Source: Myxococcales bacterium
Lineage (GTDB): Bacteria; Myxococcota_A; Polyangia; Polyangiales; Ga0077539
Reading direction: 5' to 3'
NCBI GenBank assembly: GCA_030652255.1
Contig: JAUSAZ010000156.1
Span: 1 to 40,174 of the forward strand
DNA: 40,174 nucleotides
Shown here in pieces: positions 1 through 6,661 of this stretch. The position numbers and the translations under genes are program-made. Numbering within the stretch: position 1 is the first letter of the stretch; every line of letters starts with the position of its first letter. The notes below the pieces were generated by a model that ran no database searches, was not told the DNA's origin, and saw only the letters and a list, made by a program, of their open reading frames with translations.

Positions 1-101
1 ACCCGCCCCCGACCGCACCGGCGAGCACGCGCACGGTGGCCTTCCGCCACAAGCCGATCCCGATCAACATCGCCGGGAGTGATCCGAGAGGGGGTCACTT
101 C

Positions 102-1025
102 TCAAGAGCGGAGGTGGATCAATTCTGCCGAGCGCTGAAGCAGCACCCGCTCCTGCGCCAGTGTTCGAAGCACGTCCCGCGGGCTCCAGGGACTGCCCTC
201 CCGGATCGCGATCGGGAGATGGTCCATCAGCACGCGCTGGGTGCCGTAGCGCTGCACGTTGCGCTATACGTGCTCGTACGTGGCGAAGCCCGCCGGGTGC
301 GTGATCCCCAACAGGATCTTGCCCCTTCGCGCGAGCGTCGAGGCCACCGTCGCGTCGGTCCACAACCGCCCCTCGGGGTCCAGCGGTTGATACAGCACCC
401 GCAAGAGCTGCTCCGCTTCACACACGACGTAGAACTCCCGCTCGCAGCGCGCCCGCGCCCGCTCCAGCTTCGCCCGCGCCAGGCGGGCCTGCCGGCGGGC
501 GTCGCCGTGCAGCTTCGCCAGCGCCTTGTCGGCACTCCCGACCTGCCGCGCGAGCGAGGCCTCCTCGCGCGCCAGCGGCCCGAAGAGGTTGTCGGCCCAC
601 CAGTCGATCTCGTGCCAGTAGTCGATGACCTGCTGGAGCGAGCGCGCGTCGATAGCTCCCACGAGGTCCGTGCCGAGGTCACTGATGAACAGCACGAGGC
701 CGGTGAAGTCCTTGATCCATCGCAGCCAGTCCTCGGCGCCGCGGCCAGGGCAGCGTCCCACGTCCAGCACCGCGTTGGAGCGCGGCTCGGTGACCACCTT
801 GACCCCCACGCCCTGCAGGAAGACGTCGTCGCCGCAGATCACCCGCAGGGCCTCGGCGACCTGGGCGCGCGCCCGGTCGATGAGCTCGCGCGCCTTGGCC
901 CCGTGGGCCTCGACGTGCTTGTGGAGCGTGCCCACCGAGGGGACGCCGTGGTCGTCGAAGGCCACCGCGAGGATCTCGTGCATCGCGCGGAAGGTGACGT
1001 TGTGCTCGGCCATGACGAGCTCCAA
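102..1025 (-). pseudogene. transposase-like gene, interrupted by an in-frame TAG
   Basis: On the minus strand a frame runs from TTG at 1025 (or ATG at 1013) to a TAG at 264-266, then continues in the same frame without a shift to a TGA at 102-104 (continuation begins RNVQRYGTQRVLMDHLP). The protein-like character on both sides of the TAG suggests one gene of about 308 codons broken by a nonsense mutation. The sequence has an N-terminal helical part (GTLHKHVEAHGAKARELID), a segment with GDDVFLQGVGVKVV, then ISDLGTDLVGAI, then a long basic helix (roughly residues 170-215). This order resembles uncharacterised DDE-type transposases in which a DE[IV]F..G..V strand is followed by an aspartate-containing strand. 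The family call is by eye and uncertain. No start codon with a good ribosome-binding site is visible, and the gene abuts another transposase remnant at about 1085. Confidence 0.45.
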
Positions 1026-1087
1026 GCGCGCGACGATCCGCTCTCCAGCGATCTCAACCGCCCGTCACGACCCGAGTTGAACGATCC

Positions 1088-1264
1088 CACCTGCTTGGTC
1101 GTGTGCGTGGGGTCCAGGCCCATCGCGGACGCCAGCCCCAGGCCGATCGCGTGGATGCCCAGGGCGGTCGAGTGCAGGACGCCGACGACGCCGTTGGCCA
1201 GCGAGAGCACCCGCTTGGCGTGAAGGTCCTCCGAGAAGAGGTCCGACACGAAGGCGTGGAGCTG
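1088..1264 (-). pseudogene. N-terminal remnant of an IS4-like transposase
   Basis: The minus strand encodes about 58 residues beginning near QLHAFVSDLFSEDLHAKRV and ending GLDPTHTTKQV. This matches the N-terminal signature I recall for a group of IS4-family transposases (LFSEDLHAKRVLSLANG..., then a Lys-Gln-Val followed by Asp-Arg-Leu-Leu). Here the coherent reading stops right after KQV (position 1088), where the family normally continues into its catalytic domain. Only the first part is left. Its left edge meets another transposase-like fragment in a different frame, and its right edge meets a plus-strand relic at about 1256, so it lies between two recombination or decay junctions. Confidence 0.5.
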
Positions 1265-1774
1265 TCGCTGCGCCGCGAGGACTTCGAGCCCGAGGCGCGG
1301 CCGAGCCCCGAGGTGCGCCGGGACATCGACGGGAGCATGATGCAGCAGCGAGTCGTGAGGCGGCAGATCCGCGGGACGGTGGAGAACGTCCCGCGCATAA
1401 CGACCGAGCCGGGGGCGGAGCTGGATGCGAGCAACCGCGCCCTGCTGGTGCCGCTCAAGAACGCGATCGAGAACGCGCGCTGATGGCTGCTCGCGACGCT
1501 CGGCGGGCGCCTCGCGCCGAGTGACCACGGGTGGGACCAGGACACGCGGGCGAGGACGCTGACCGCCCTGGTGAGAGCGCCGGGACGGTTGCGCTTCCGG
1601 AAAGATCTCGTCGAGGTTGAGGGGGATCTGCCGATACCGCACGCACGGCTCGCGGAGGCGCTCTGCGCGCTCGACGGGCGGCTGCGCTTCGAGGACGAGC
1701 AGGCGCTACGAGCGAGGCTCGCCCCGCGGCCCCGCGGGAGTGTCGTGAGGGGACAGGCGCAGCCCGAGGGATGA
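1256..1774 (+). pseudogene. C-terminal transposase-like relic with an in-frame TGA
   Basis: A plus-strand frame starting abruptly around 1256 (VELSLRREDFEPEARPSPEV) runs to a TGA at 1481-1483 and then continues in the same frame (WLLATLGGRLAPSDHGW...) to a stop at 1772-1774. The residues either side of the TGA read as one protein (LDASNRALLVPLKNAIENAR, stop, WLLATLGG), so this is best explained as the C-terminal part of a gene with one nonsense codon and no start. The helix-rich sequence with a LTALVRAPGRLRF block resembles C-terminal regions of uncharacterised transposases; I am not certain of the family. It is joined head-to-head with the minus-strand IS4-like remnant. Confidence 0.4.
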
Positions 1775-1837
1775 TTGCACTCGCGACACGGGAGGTGTCA
1801 GGAGGTCACCTTCCGCACACCCGTTGTGAGCCGATCG

Positions 1838-1867
1838 TTGGACGACCGAATCATTCAATACTACTAA
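1838..1867 (+). promoter_or_regulatory. candidate promoter of the 1874 gene
   Basis: TTGGAC at 1838-1843 and TACTAA at 1862-1867 are separated by 18 nt, and the ATG follows only 6 nt later. The surrounding 25 bases are unusually AT-rich for this window. No Shine-Dalgarno sequence precedes the ATG, so the transcript may be leaderless. Confidence 0.5.
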
Positions 1868-1873
1868 GTCGTC

Positions 1874-2647
1874 ATGGCGCGCGACACGGCGGTTCTCCCC
1901 CCGCTACTCCTCCCTCGACCTCTCCACGAAGCCCTCGAGCGCGAGCGAGCGGTATGTCGGTTGTCGTTCGGCGGCGCGCCGGTCAGCCGCACGGCGGCCT
2001 TCAGCCGTTTGGTCTCCCTCGGTCTCCGCGACCTCATCGCCGAGCTCACAGAGCAGGCCGAGGCGGGAGAAGACGGAGCCCAGCAACCCGCGCACGCGCA
2101 GGCGGCGTTCATCGCGCCGTCGCCCCCTCGGGGCTCACGGTGGGCCACGGCTCCGGTCTCGACGGGGAGCCCCGACGGGGCCGGTAGAGCAGCGCCCGCC
2201 GGATTCATCCGCCTGACGACGATGATCGTCGCGCGCGAACTGGTCGACGAGATCGACGCGACCCGTGCCCTGTTCGACCGCGTCATCCCCGGGAAGGTCG
2301 CGAGCCGCGCGGCGCTCGTCCGCGAGGCGCTGGCTCGGGGTGTAGCCGCCCAGGACGCGCAAGAGCGCCTGCTTGAGGAGATGCGTCGCATGGCCGACGA
2401 GACGCCGCCGGGCCTGCCGCGCGCGTCGTTCATGATCCCTCGCGACGTGCTGTTCCCGCGGACCGATCGTGCGTCGAAACCGCCCGAGCAGGACGTTGCG
2501 CCGAGGCCTGCGACGCGCCGTCGCGCCGCGCAGGCGAGAGGCCGCCGCACGAAGCGAACGACGCCGAAGGGCGCCGACGCCGACGACGGCGAACCACCGC
2601 CACTCCGGCCTCCCGCGTTCTGCTCGTCGGGACGGAGGTCGCCGTGA
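1874..2647 (+). CDS. hypothetical protein with two ribbon-helix-helix-like segments
   Basis: A 257-residue protein of unknown function. Two segments look like ribbon-helix-helix DNA-binding units: residues about 9-55 (LPRPLHEALERERA ... SRTAAFSRLVSLGLRDL) and about 115-155 (MIVARELVDEIDA ... SRAALVREALARGVAA). Each has a short beta-like stretch followed by two helices with the Ser-Arg-x-x-x-Leu-[VI] pattern of the CopG/ParD fold. They are joined by a low-complexity linker, and the C-terminus (from about residue 195) is disordered and rich in Arg/Ala/Pro. It overlaps the excisionase-like gene by 4 nt (GTGA at 2644-2647), so the two are probably cotranslated and this protein belongs to the integrated element. 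A role as repressor or directionality factor is plausible from context only. Confidence 0.6.
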   Translation: MARDTAVLPPLLLPRPLHEALERERAVCRLSFGGAPVSRTAAFSRLVSLGLRDLIAELTEQAEAGEDGAQQPAHAQAAFIAPSPPRGSRWATAPVSTGSPDGAGRAAPAGFIRLTTMIVARELVDEIDATRALFDRVIPGKVASRAALVREALARGVAAQDAQERLLEEMRRMADETPPGLPRASFMIPRDVLFPRTDRASKPPEQDVAPRPATRRRAAQARGRRTKRTTPKGADADDGEPPPLRPPAFCSSGRRSP

Positions 2648-3207
2648 CCTTCCTCACCACCGCCGAGGCCGCTGAGTACTGCCGCTTCAGGACGACGGGG
2701 GCCATCCGAAAGGCGCTGATGGAGAAGCGCCTCCGCGCTGTGGGTCGTCGCGGCGGTCGGGGCACGCACGTCTTCCTCCGGGAAGACCTCGACCGGTTCA
2801 TGTGCGGACTGCCGCCGCGTGCTACCCAGGAGGCGGAACGACCGGGTGCGCCTCCTCCAGGAGGCGAAATTGAAGAAGATCGAATGGGTCAATCGGTGGA
2901 ACTATTGGATCGCGCCGGACCCGGTGAAGCCGGGCGTGTGGCGCAGGAAGGAGGGCGGGTACTTCGTCCGCGGACGCGCCGTCGATCCGCGAACGGGCAA
3001 GACCCGGGAGGTGCAGAGGGCCCTCCCGGAGATGGAGAGCGCGGCCGCGTACGGGTGGCTGCAGGAGGAGCTGTCGAAGGTCCGCCGCGGGGGCGACGAG
3101 TCGAGTCCACAGCGGATGCGCTGGAGCGCCTTCGCCGTGTCGTGTCTCGAGCGCCGCATCGCGACGCGGAAGATCAAGTCGGCGAAGAACCGGATCGTGT
3201 GGGGTAG
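2644..3207 (+). CDS. excisionase-like helix-turn-helix protein
   Basis: The first 50 to 60 residues are a winged helix-turn-helix of the excisionase/MerR-like type (FLTTAEAAEYCRFRTTGAIR ... HVFLREDLDRFM): a TAEAAEYC helix, a recognition helix region, a basic wing (RRGGRG) and a closing FLREDLDRF helix. Start is GTG at 2644, overlapping the previous stop. Such proteins bind attachment-site DNA and bias integrase toward excision. After about residue 62 the frame stays open for another 125 residues inside the integrase gene, but that part is Arg/Gly/Pro-rich and reads like an out-of-frame shadow. Either the protein has a meaningless tail or the frames are joined to the integrase in a way not seen here. 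Confidence is high for the domain and low for the C-terminal end. Confidence 0.6.
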   Translation: MTFLTTAEAAEYCRFRTTGAIRKALMEKRLRAVGRRGGRGTHVFLREDLDRFMCGLPPRATQEAERPGAPPPGGEIEEDRMGQSVELLDRAGPGEAGRVAQEGGRVLRPRTRRRSANGQDPGGAEGPPGDGERGRVRVAAGGAVEGPPRGRRVESTADALERLRRVVSRAPHRDAEDQVGEEPDRVG

Positions 3208-4177
3208 CGTGCTCAAGACGCACCTCATCCCGGCCTTCGGCGACTACTACGTCGATCAGCTGCGCTTCGCGGATTTCGAGCGCTGGCAGCTCGCGACCGC
3301 CGCGAAGATCAACGCGGGGAAGATGGCGCCCACCACGGGCAACAATCACCTGCGGATCCTCCGCACGATCATGAACGACGCGGTGCACGCCTTCCGGCTC
3401 GATCGCAACCCGCTCGGCGGGATCGAGCCCTTCGACACGTCCGAGCACGAGGTCTACTCCGACGAGGAGCCCAACGCGCTCACCGTCGGGGAGGTCCGCC
3501 CCTTCCTCGTGAAGATGCGCGAGCTCTGCCCGCAGCACTTCGCGATGGTGGCCCTCGGGTTCGCGACGGGTCTGCGCCCGTCGTCGCTCCGCCCCCTGCG
3601 CAAGGGCGGCGAGACGCCGGACGTCGTGTGGAAGGACGGCGTGCTGCTGGTGCGCCGCTCGCAGACGGTCGGCGACGAGGTGATGAACACCACCAAGACC
3701 GGCCGCAAGCAGCGCCTCGCCCTGCCGGAGGAGCTCGTCGAGATCCTCCGGTGGCACGTGGACACGCTCGCCGAGGGGCCGATGACCGAGTCCGAGCTGC
3801 TCTTCCCCAACGAGCAGGGCGGGTTCCGGTCACCGGCGGTGCTCCAGAAGCCCTTCGCCCTGGTCTCCAAGGCGCTGGGCCTGCGGAAGCACATCTCGCC
3901 TCGGGCGATGCGCCGCACGTTCCAGGACCTCGCTCGCGCGGCCGAGGTCAAGGACATCGTGACCCGATCGATCTCCGGGCACGCGACCGAGGACATGCAG
4001 CAGCACTACTCGACCGTGGCGCCCGACGAGATGCGGAGCGGGCTCGCGAAGGTGATCTCGCTGGGTGGGTTTCGTGAAGCCCACGCGTCGGGGTCGGCAT
4101 CCCCGAGGGACGATGGCGCGTCCCTGGGTGGGGGGCATGGCGGGGGGCATCCCCGCGATACGAAGACGGCCAGCTGA
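2870..4177 (+). CDS. tyrosine-type site-specific recombinase (integrase)
   Basis: Phage/island-type integrase that would cut and rejoin attachment sites. The frame is open from a GTG at 2819, but TTG at 2870 follows an ideal AGGAGG (2859-2864) by 5 nt and is the better start, giving 435 residues. Numbering from 2819, an N-terminal arm/SAM-like region (about 100-205, AFVSCLERRI-type helices) precedes the catalytic domain (about 220-410). Catalytic Arg I is R253 in TGLRPSS, the beta-hairpin lysine is near K293, box II is PRAMRRT (361-367), the GH pair is G387-H388 and the nucleophile is Y397 in HYSTV. Box II normally reads H-x-x-R; here the first position is Arg. The C-terminus beyond 410 is Gly/His/Ser-rich. 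The gene points into the 3' end of tRNA-Gly, the usual layout at an integrated island boundary. Confidence 0.88.
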   Translation: MKKIEWVNRWNYWIAPDPVKPGVWRRKEGGYFVRGRAVDPRTGKTREVQRALPEMESAAAYGWLQEELSKVRRGGDESSPQRMRWSAFAVSCLERRIATRKIKSAKNRIVWGSVLKTHLIPAFGDYYVDQLRFADFERWQLATAAKINAGKMAPTTGNNHLRILRTIMNDAVHAFRLDRNPLGGIEPFDTSEHEVYSDEEPNALTVGEVRPFLVKMRELCPQHFAMVALGFATGLRPSSLRPLRKGGETPDVVWKDGVLLVRRSQTVGDEVMNTTKTGRKQRLALPEELVEILRWHVDTLAEGPMTESELLFPNEQGGFRSPAVLQKPFALVSKALGLRKHISPRAMRRTFQDLARAAEVKDIVTRSISGHATEDMQQHYSTVAPDEMRSGLAKVISLGGFREAHASGSASPRDDGASLGGGHGGGHPRDTKTAS

Positions 4178-4199
4178 GCACCCTCGCTCAACTGGCCGT
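4166..4199 (+). terminator. stem-loop overlapping the integrase stop
   Basis: ACGGCCAGCTGAG (4166-4178) can pair with CTCAACTGGCCGT (4187-4199) with one mismatch in 13 positions and an 8-nt loop. The integrase TGA (4175-4177) lies inside the left arm. Only a weak T-containing stretch follows (ATTACTTAGCTTATTT). It could be a transcription terminator or a recombination-associated inverted repeat next to the attachment site. Confidence 0.5.
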
Positions 4200-4218
4200 A
4201 TTACTTAGCTTATTTCGG

Positions 4219-4262
4219 AGCGGGCGACCGGGATCGAACCGGCGACGTTCAGCTTGGGAAGC
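4219..4262. other. probable attachment site (3' half of tRNA-Gly)
   Basis: The integrase gene ends 42 nt from the 3' end of the tRNA, and integrases of this type commonly recombine within the T-arm and 3' end or the anticodon arm, regenerating an intact tRNA. The matching direct repeat should lie at the far end of the element, left of this window, so it cannot be confirmed here. Exact borders are not determined. Confidence 0.35.
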
Positions 4263-4290
4263 TGACATTCTACCGCTGAATTACGCCCGC
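4219..4290 (-). tRNA. tRNA-Gly, anticodon CCC
   Basis: The minus strand folds as a complete cloverleaf: acceptor GCGGGCG (4284-4290) with CGCCCGC (4220-4226), D-stem ATTC/GAAT, anticodon stem TCAGC/GCTGA with loop TTCCCAA (anticodon CCC), and a T-arm with TTCGATC loop. The discriminator is U; CCA is not encoded. The 3' end faces the integrase gene 42 nt away, which makes this tRNA the likely integration target of the element on the left. The tRNA itself looks intact after integration. Confidence 0.93.
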
Positions 4291-4323
4291 GGTCCCCATG
4301 GGCCTACCGCCAGGGGACGTTGT

Positions 4324-4352
4324 TGTTGCCACGGTGCTTCGGTGCTTGTCAA
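4324..4352 (-). promoter_or_regulatory. candidate promoter of tRNA-Gly
   Basis: On the minus strand a perfect -35 TTGACA lies at 4347-4352, followed after 17 nt by GCAACA (4324-4329), a poor -10. The tRNA 5' end is 34 nt further on. The perfect -35 is rare in this GC-rich sequence, which supports the call; the -10 is weak. Confidence 0.4.
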
Positions 4353-4392
4353 GCGTCTCGCCGTTCCGCACCCTGCGCCCAACCAGGAAGCC

Positions 4393-5481
4393 ATGCACAT
4401 CGATCCTACCGATCCGACCGAGCCCACCGATCCGACCGAGCCCACCCCCGCCATCGAGCCCGTTGAGGGGGCGGACGCGCCCGCGGCCGATGCCACCGAT
4501 GCCGCCGCCGACGACGTCACCGACGCCCCCGCAGAGCCCGCGGCCGCGGCCGAACCCGCGACCCCGCCGGACCCCGCCCAGGAGCGCGCCATCGCCCTCG
4601 ACGCCCTCGGCTGGTGCCGCGAGCACCCCTCCGAAGAGACCGCCGTCGAGACCCTCAACGCCGTCTTTACGCTCATCCGTGATCCCGAGGTGCGCCCGGC
4701 CTGGATCGCCACCGTGCGCGTCGTCGTCCTCGCCATCGCGCAGGTGCCCGAGCCCACGCCCGCCCTCCACGCGCACATGACCGTGCTCGTCGCCAACCTC
4801 CTCGAGCTCAGCACCGACAGCGCCATGGTCGACGAGCTCCTCGCCGCGTGGCTGCGTCACCCGAAGTCCTTCGGCTCGCTGCACACCACCCCGGCGGCCT
4901 TCCAGCGCGAGACCTTCGTCCAGCGCCTCGGCGACCTCCTCGGCTGGAACGCCCTCGACCTCCACCGCGACCGCGACGCCCTCCGCCGCTTCGCCGAGTG
5001 GGTCAACACCTGGAACCCGCGAAACAAGTTCCGCTCGCGCCGCGCCCTCCAGGCCCTCGCGCGCAACTTCCCCGCCTCCGACGTCTGGTCGCGCATCCAC
5101 TTCCCCAGCGAAAACGGCCCGCCCCGCGACCGTGACCGCGACCGTGACCGCGACCGGGGCCAGGGCCGTCGCCACGACAACGACCGCCCCGCGGCGAACC
5201 CCGCCGCCGCACCCGCAGCCATCGCCGCCGACGGCGCCGAGGCCCCCACCGCCATCGAGGGTGCTCCCGCCGCGGAGGGTGCTCCCGCCGCGGAGGGCGC
5301 TGCCACGGGCGATCCCACGAAGCGCAAGCGCCGCCGCCGTCGCCGCCGCAAGGGCGCGAAGCCTGGCGAGCCCGGCGCCGCCGCCGAGGGCGGAGCCGCC
5401 GCCGAGGGCGGGGCGGACGACGGCCCCGATGACGGTCCCGACGAGGGCGGCGACGCGCCCGAGGCCGCGACCGAAGGCTGA
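4393..5481 (+). CDS. low-complexity protein of unknown function
   Basis: 362 residues from ATG 4393, chosen over the upstream GTG 4342 because AGGAAG lies 5-6 nt before it. N-terminal 60 residues are repeats of Asp-Pro-Thr-Glu-Pro-Thr and Ala/Asp runs. A helical core (about residues 60-230, with ALDALGWCREHPSEETAVET and WNPRNKFRSRRALQAL) has no family I recognise. It is followed by five Asp-Arg repeats, an Ala/Pro linker, a strongly basic stretch (KRKRRRRRRRRKG) and an acidic Gly/Ala/Asp tail. The alternation of acidic, basic and acidic tracts suggests nucleic-acid or ribosome contact, but this is inference. It is 18 nt upstream of the dipeptidase gene and probably cotranscribed. Confidence 0.6.
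   Translation: MHIDPTDPTEPTDPTEPTPAIEPVEGADAPAADATDAAADDVTDAPAEPAAAAEPATPPDPAQERAIALDALGWCREHPSEETAVETLNAVFTLIRDPEVRPAWIATVRVVVLAIAQVPEPTPALHAHMTVLVANLLELSTDSAMVDELLAAWLRHPKSFGSLHTTPAAFQRETFVQRLGDLLGWNALDLHRDRDALRRFAEWVNTWNPRNKFRSRRALQALARNFPASDVWSRIHFPSENGPPRDRDRDRDRDRGQGRRHDNDRPAANPAAAPAAIAADGAEAPTAIEGAPAAEGAPAAEGAATGDPTKRKRRRRRRRKGAKPGEPGAAAEGGAAAEGGADDGPDDGPDEGGDAPEAATEG
4411..4446. repeat. 18-bp tandem repeat inside the 4393 gene
   Basis: Two exact tandem copies of GATCCGACCGAGCCCACC (4411-4428 and 4429-4446), preceded by a partial copy. They encode the Asp-Pro-Thr-Glu-Pro-Thr repeats at the protein N-terminus. Short in-frame repeats like these can change copy number by slippage. Confidence 0.7.
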
Positions 5482-5499
5482 CCGCGGGAGTCCCCACCG

Positions 5500-6582
5500 A
5501 TGGCCCTCGAGTATACCGACCATCGTAAAGACCCCGCGGCCTGGGCGCGCTCGCTCGGCATCTCCCACGAGGCCGTGCAGCTCTACCTCGACTCCGAGGT
5601 CATCGACCTGCACATCGACTCCTTCCTGTGGACGAGGATGCTCGGGTACGACCTCACCCGTCGGCACACCCCCGGGCTCCTCAACGCCGCCTTCGCGCGC
5701 CAGGTCGACCTGCCCCGCCTCCGCGAGGCCCAGGTGTCCGGCGCCACCTGGATCATCACCACCAACCCCGCCCGCAGCTCCGAGGACCGCGCGCACACCT
5801 TCGTGCGCAACCTCGCCCGGCTGCGGGCCGAGCTCGCCCGCGCCCCCGACGACGTCGCCGTCGTGCGCAACGCCCGGGAGTACCGGGCCGCCCGCGCGGA
5901 GGGAAAGCACGCCGCGTTCATCGGCATCCAAGGCGGCAACGCCCTCGACCACGCGCCCGACGGCAGCGCGCTCGACCTCATCCCCGACGACGTCGTGCTG
6001 CGCGTCACCCTGGTGCACCTCTCCACCTCGCTGCTGGGGGTCACCAGCTCGCCGCTCGGCTTCACCGGCGACACGGGGCTCACCGCCCGCGGCCGCGACT
6101 ACGTGAAGGCCCTCAACGCGAGGAAGATCTTCGTCGACCTCGCGCACATCTCCCGCAAGGGCTTCTTCGACGCGCTCGCGGTGCACGACCGCTCGCAGCC
6201 CGCCATCGTCACGCACACCGGCGTCGCGGGGGTCACTCCCCACTGGCGCAACCTCGACGACGAGCAGCTCCGCGCCATCGCCGACCTCGGCGGGACCATC
6301 GGCGTGATGTACCAGTCGAGCTTCCTGGGCGATCCGACCTTCGACGGGCGGCTGAGCTCCGTCGTCGCGCACCTCGCCCACATCGTCGACACCGTCGGCG
6401 AAGACCACGCCTCCCTCGGCAGCGACTGGGACGGGATGATCGTTCCGCCCGTCGACATGCGCACCTGCCTCGAGCTGCCGAAGCTCGTCGAGGCCATGCT
6501 CGCGCGGGGATGGTCCGAGGCGAGGGTGAAGAAGATCCTCGGCGGAAACTTCCTCCGCGTCGTCGAGGCCCTCCGGGGCTGA
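5500..6582 (+). CDS. M19 family (renal-type) membrane dipeptidase
   Basis: Binuclear-zinc dipeptidase fold of the M19/amidohydrolase group, 360 residues, the usual length, with no signal peptide visible. Motifs in order: VIDLHIDS with H38 and D40, IGIQGGNALD at 141-150, DLAHISRKG with H216, VTHTG with H239 and GSDWDG with D309. In typical members the segment at 141-146 reads I-x-x-E-G-G, with Glu bridging the two zinc ions; here that position is Gln144. The HSN-like segment around H239 is HTG. The enzyme may therefore have altered or lost dipeptidase activity, or act on other substrates. It starts 18 nt after the preceding gene with a GGGAG sequence upstream. Confidence 0.85.
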   Translation: MALEYTDHRKDPAAWARSLGISHEAVQLYLDSEVIDLHIDSFLWTRMLGYDLTRRHTPGLLNAAFARQVDLPRLREAQVSGATWIITTNPARSSEDRAHTFVRNLARLRAELARAPDDVAVVRNAREYRAARAEGKHAAFIGIQGGNALDHAPDGSALDLIPDDVVLRVTLVHLSTSLLGVTSSPLGFTGDTGLTARGRDYVKALNARKIFVDLAHISRKGFFDALAVHDRSQPAIVTHTGVAGVTPHWRNLDDEQLRAIADLGGTIGVMYQSSFLGDPTFDGRLSSVVAHLAHIVDTVGEDHASLGSDWDGMIVPPVDMRTCLELPKLVEAMLARGWSEARVKKILGGNFLRVVEALRG

Positions 6583-6624
6583 TCGCGCCCCCGCTCCCCC
6601 CGCACCAGACCCACCGCCGGCGCT

Positions 6625-6653
6625 GTGACACGCCCGCGGCGATGCCCTACCGT
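6625..6653 (+). promoter_or_regulatory. candidate leaderless promoter of the 6662 gene
   Basis: GTGACA (6625-6630) and TACCGT (6648-6653) are exactly 17 nt apart, and ATG 6662 follows after 8 nt. No ribosome-binding site precedes the start, so transcription probably begins at or next to the start codon. Confidence 0.5.
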
Positions 6654-6661
6654 CCGACGTG

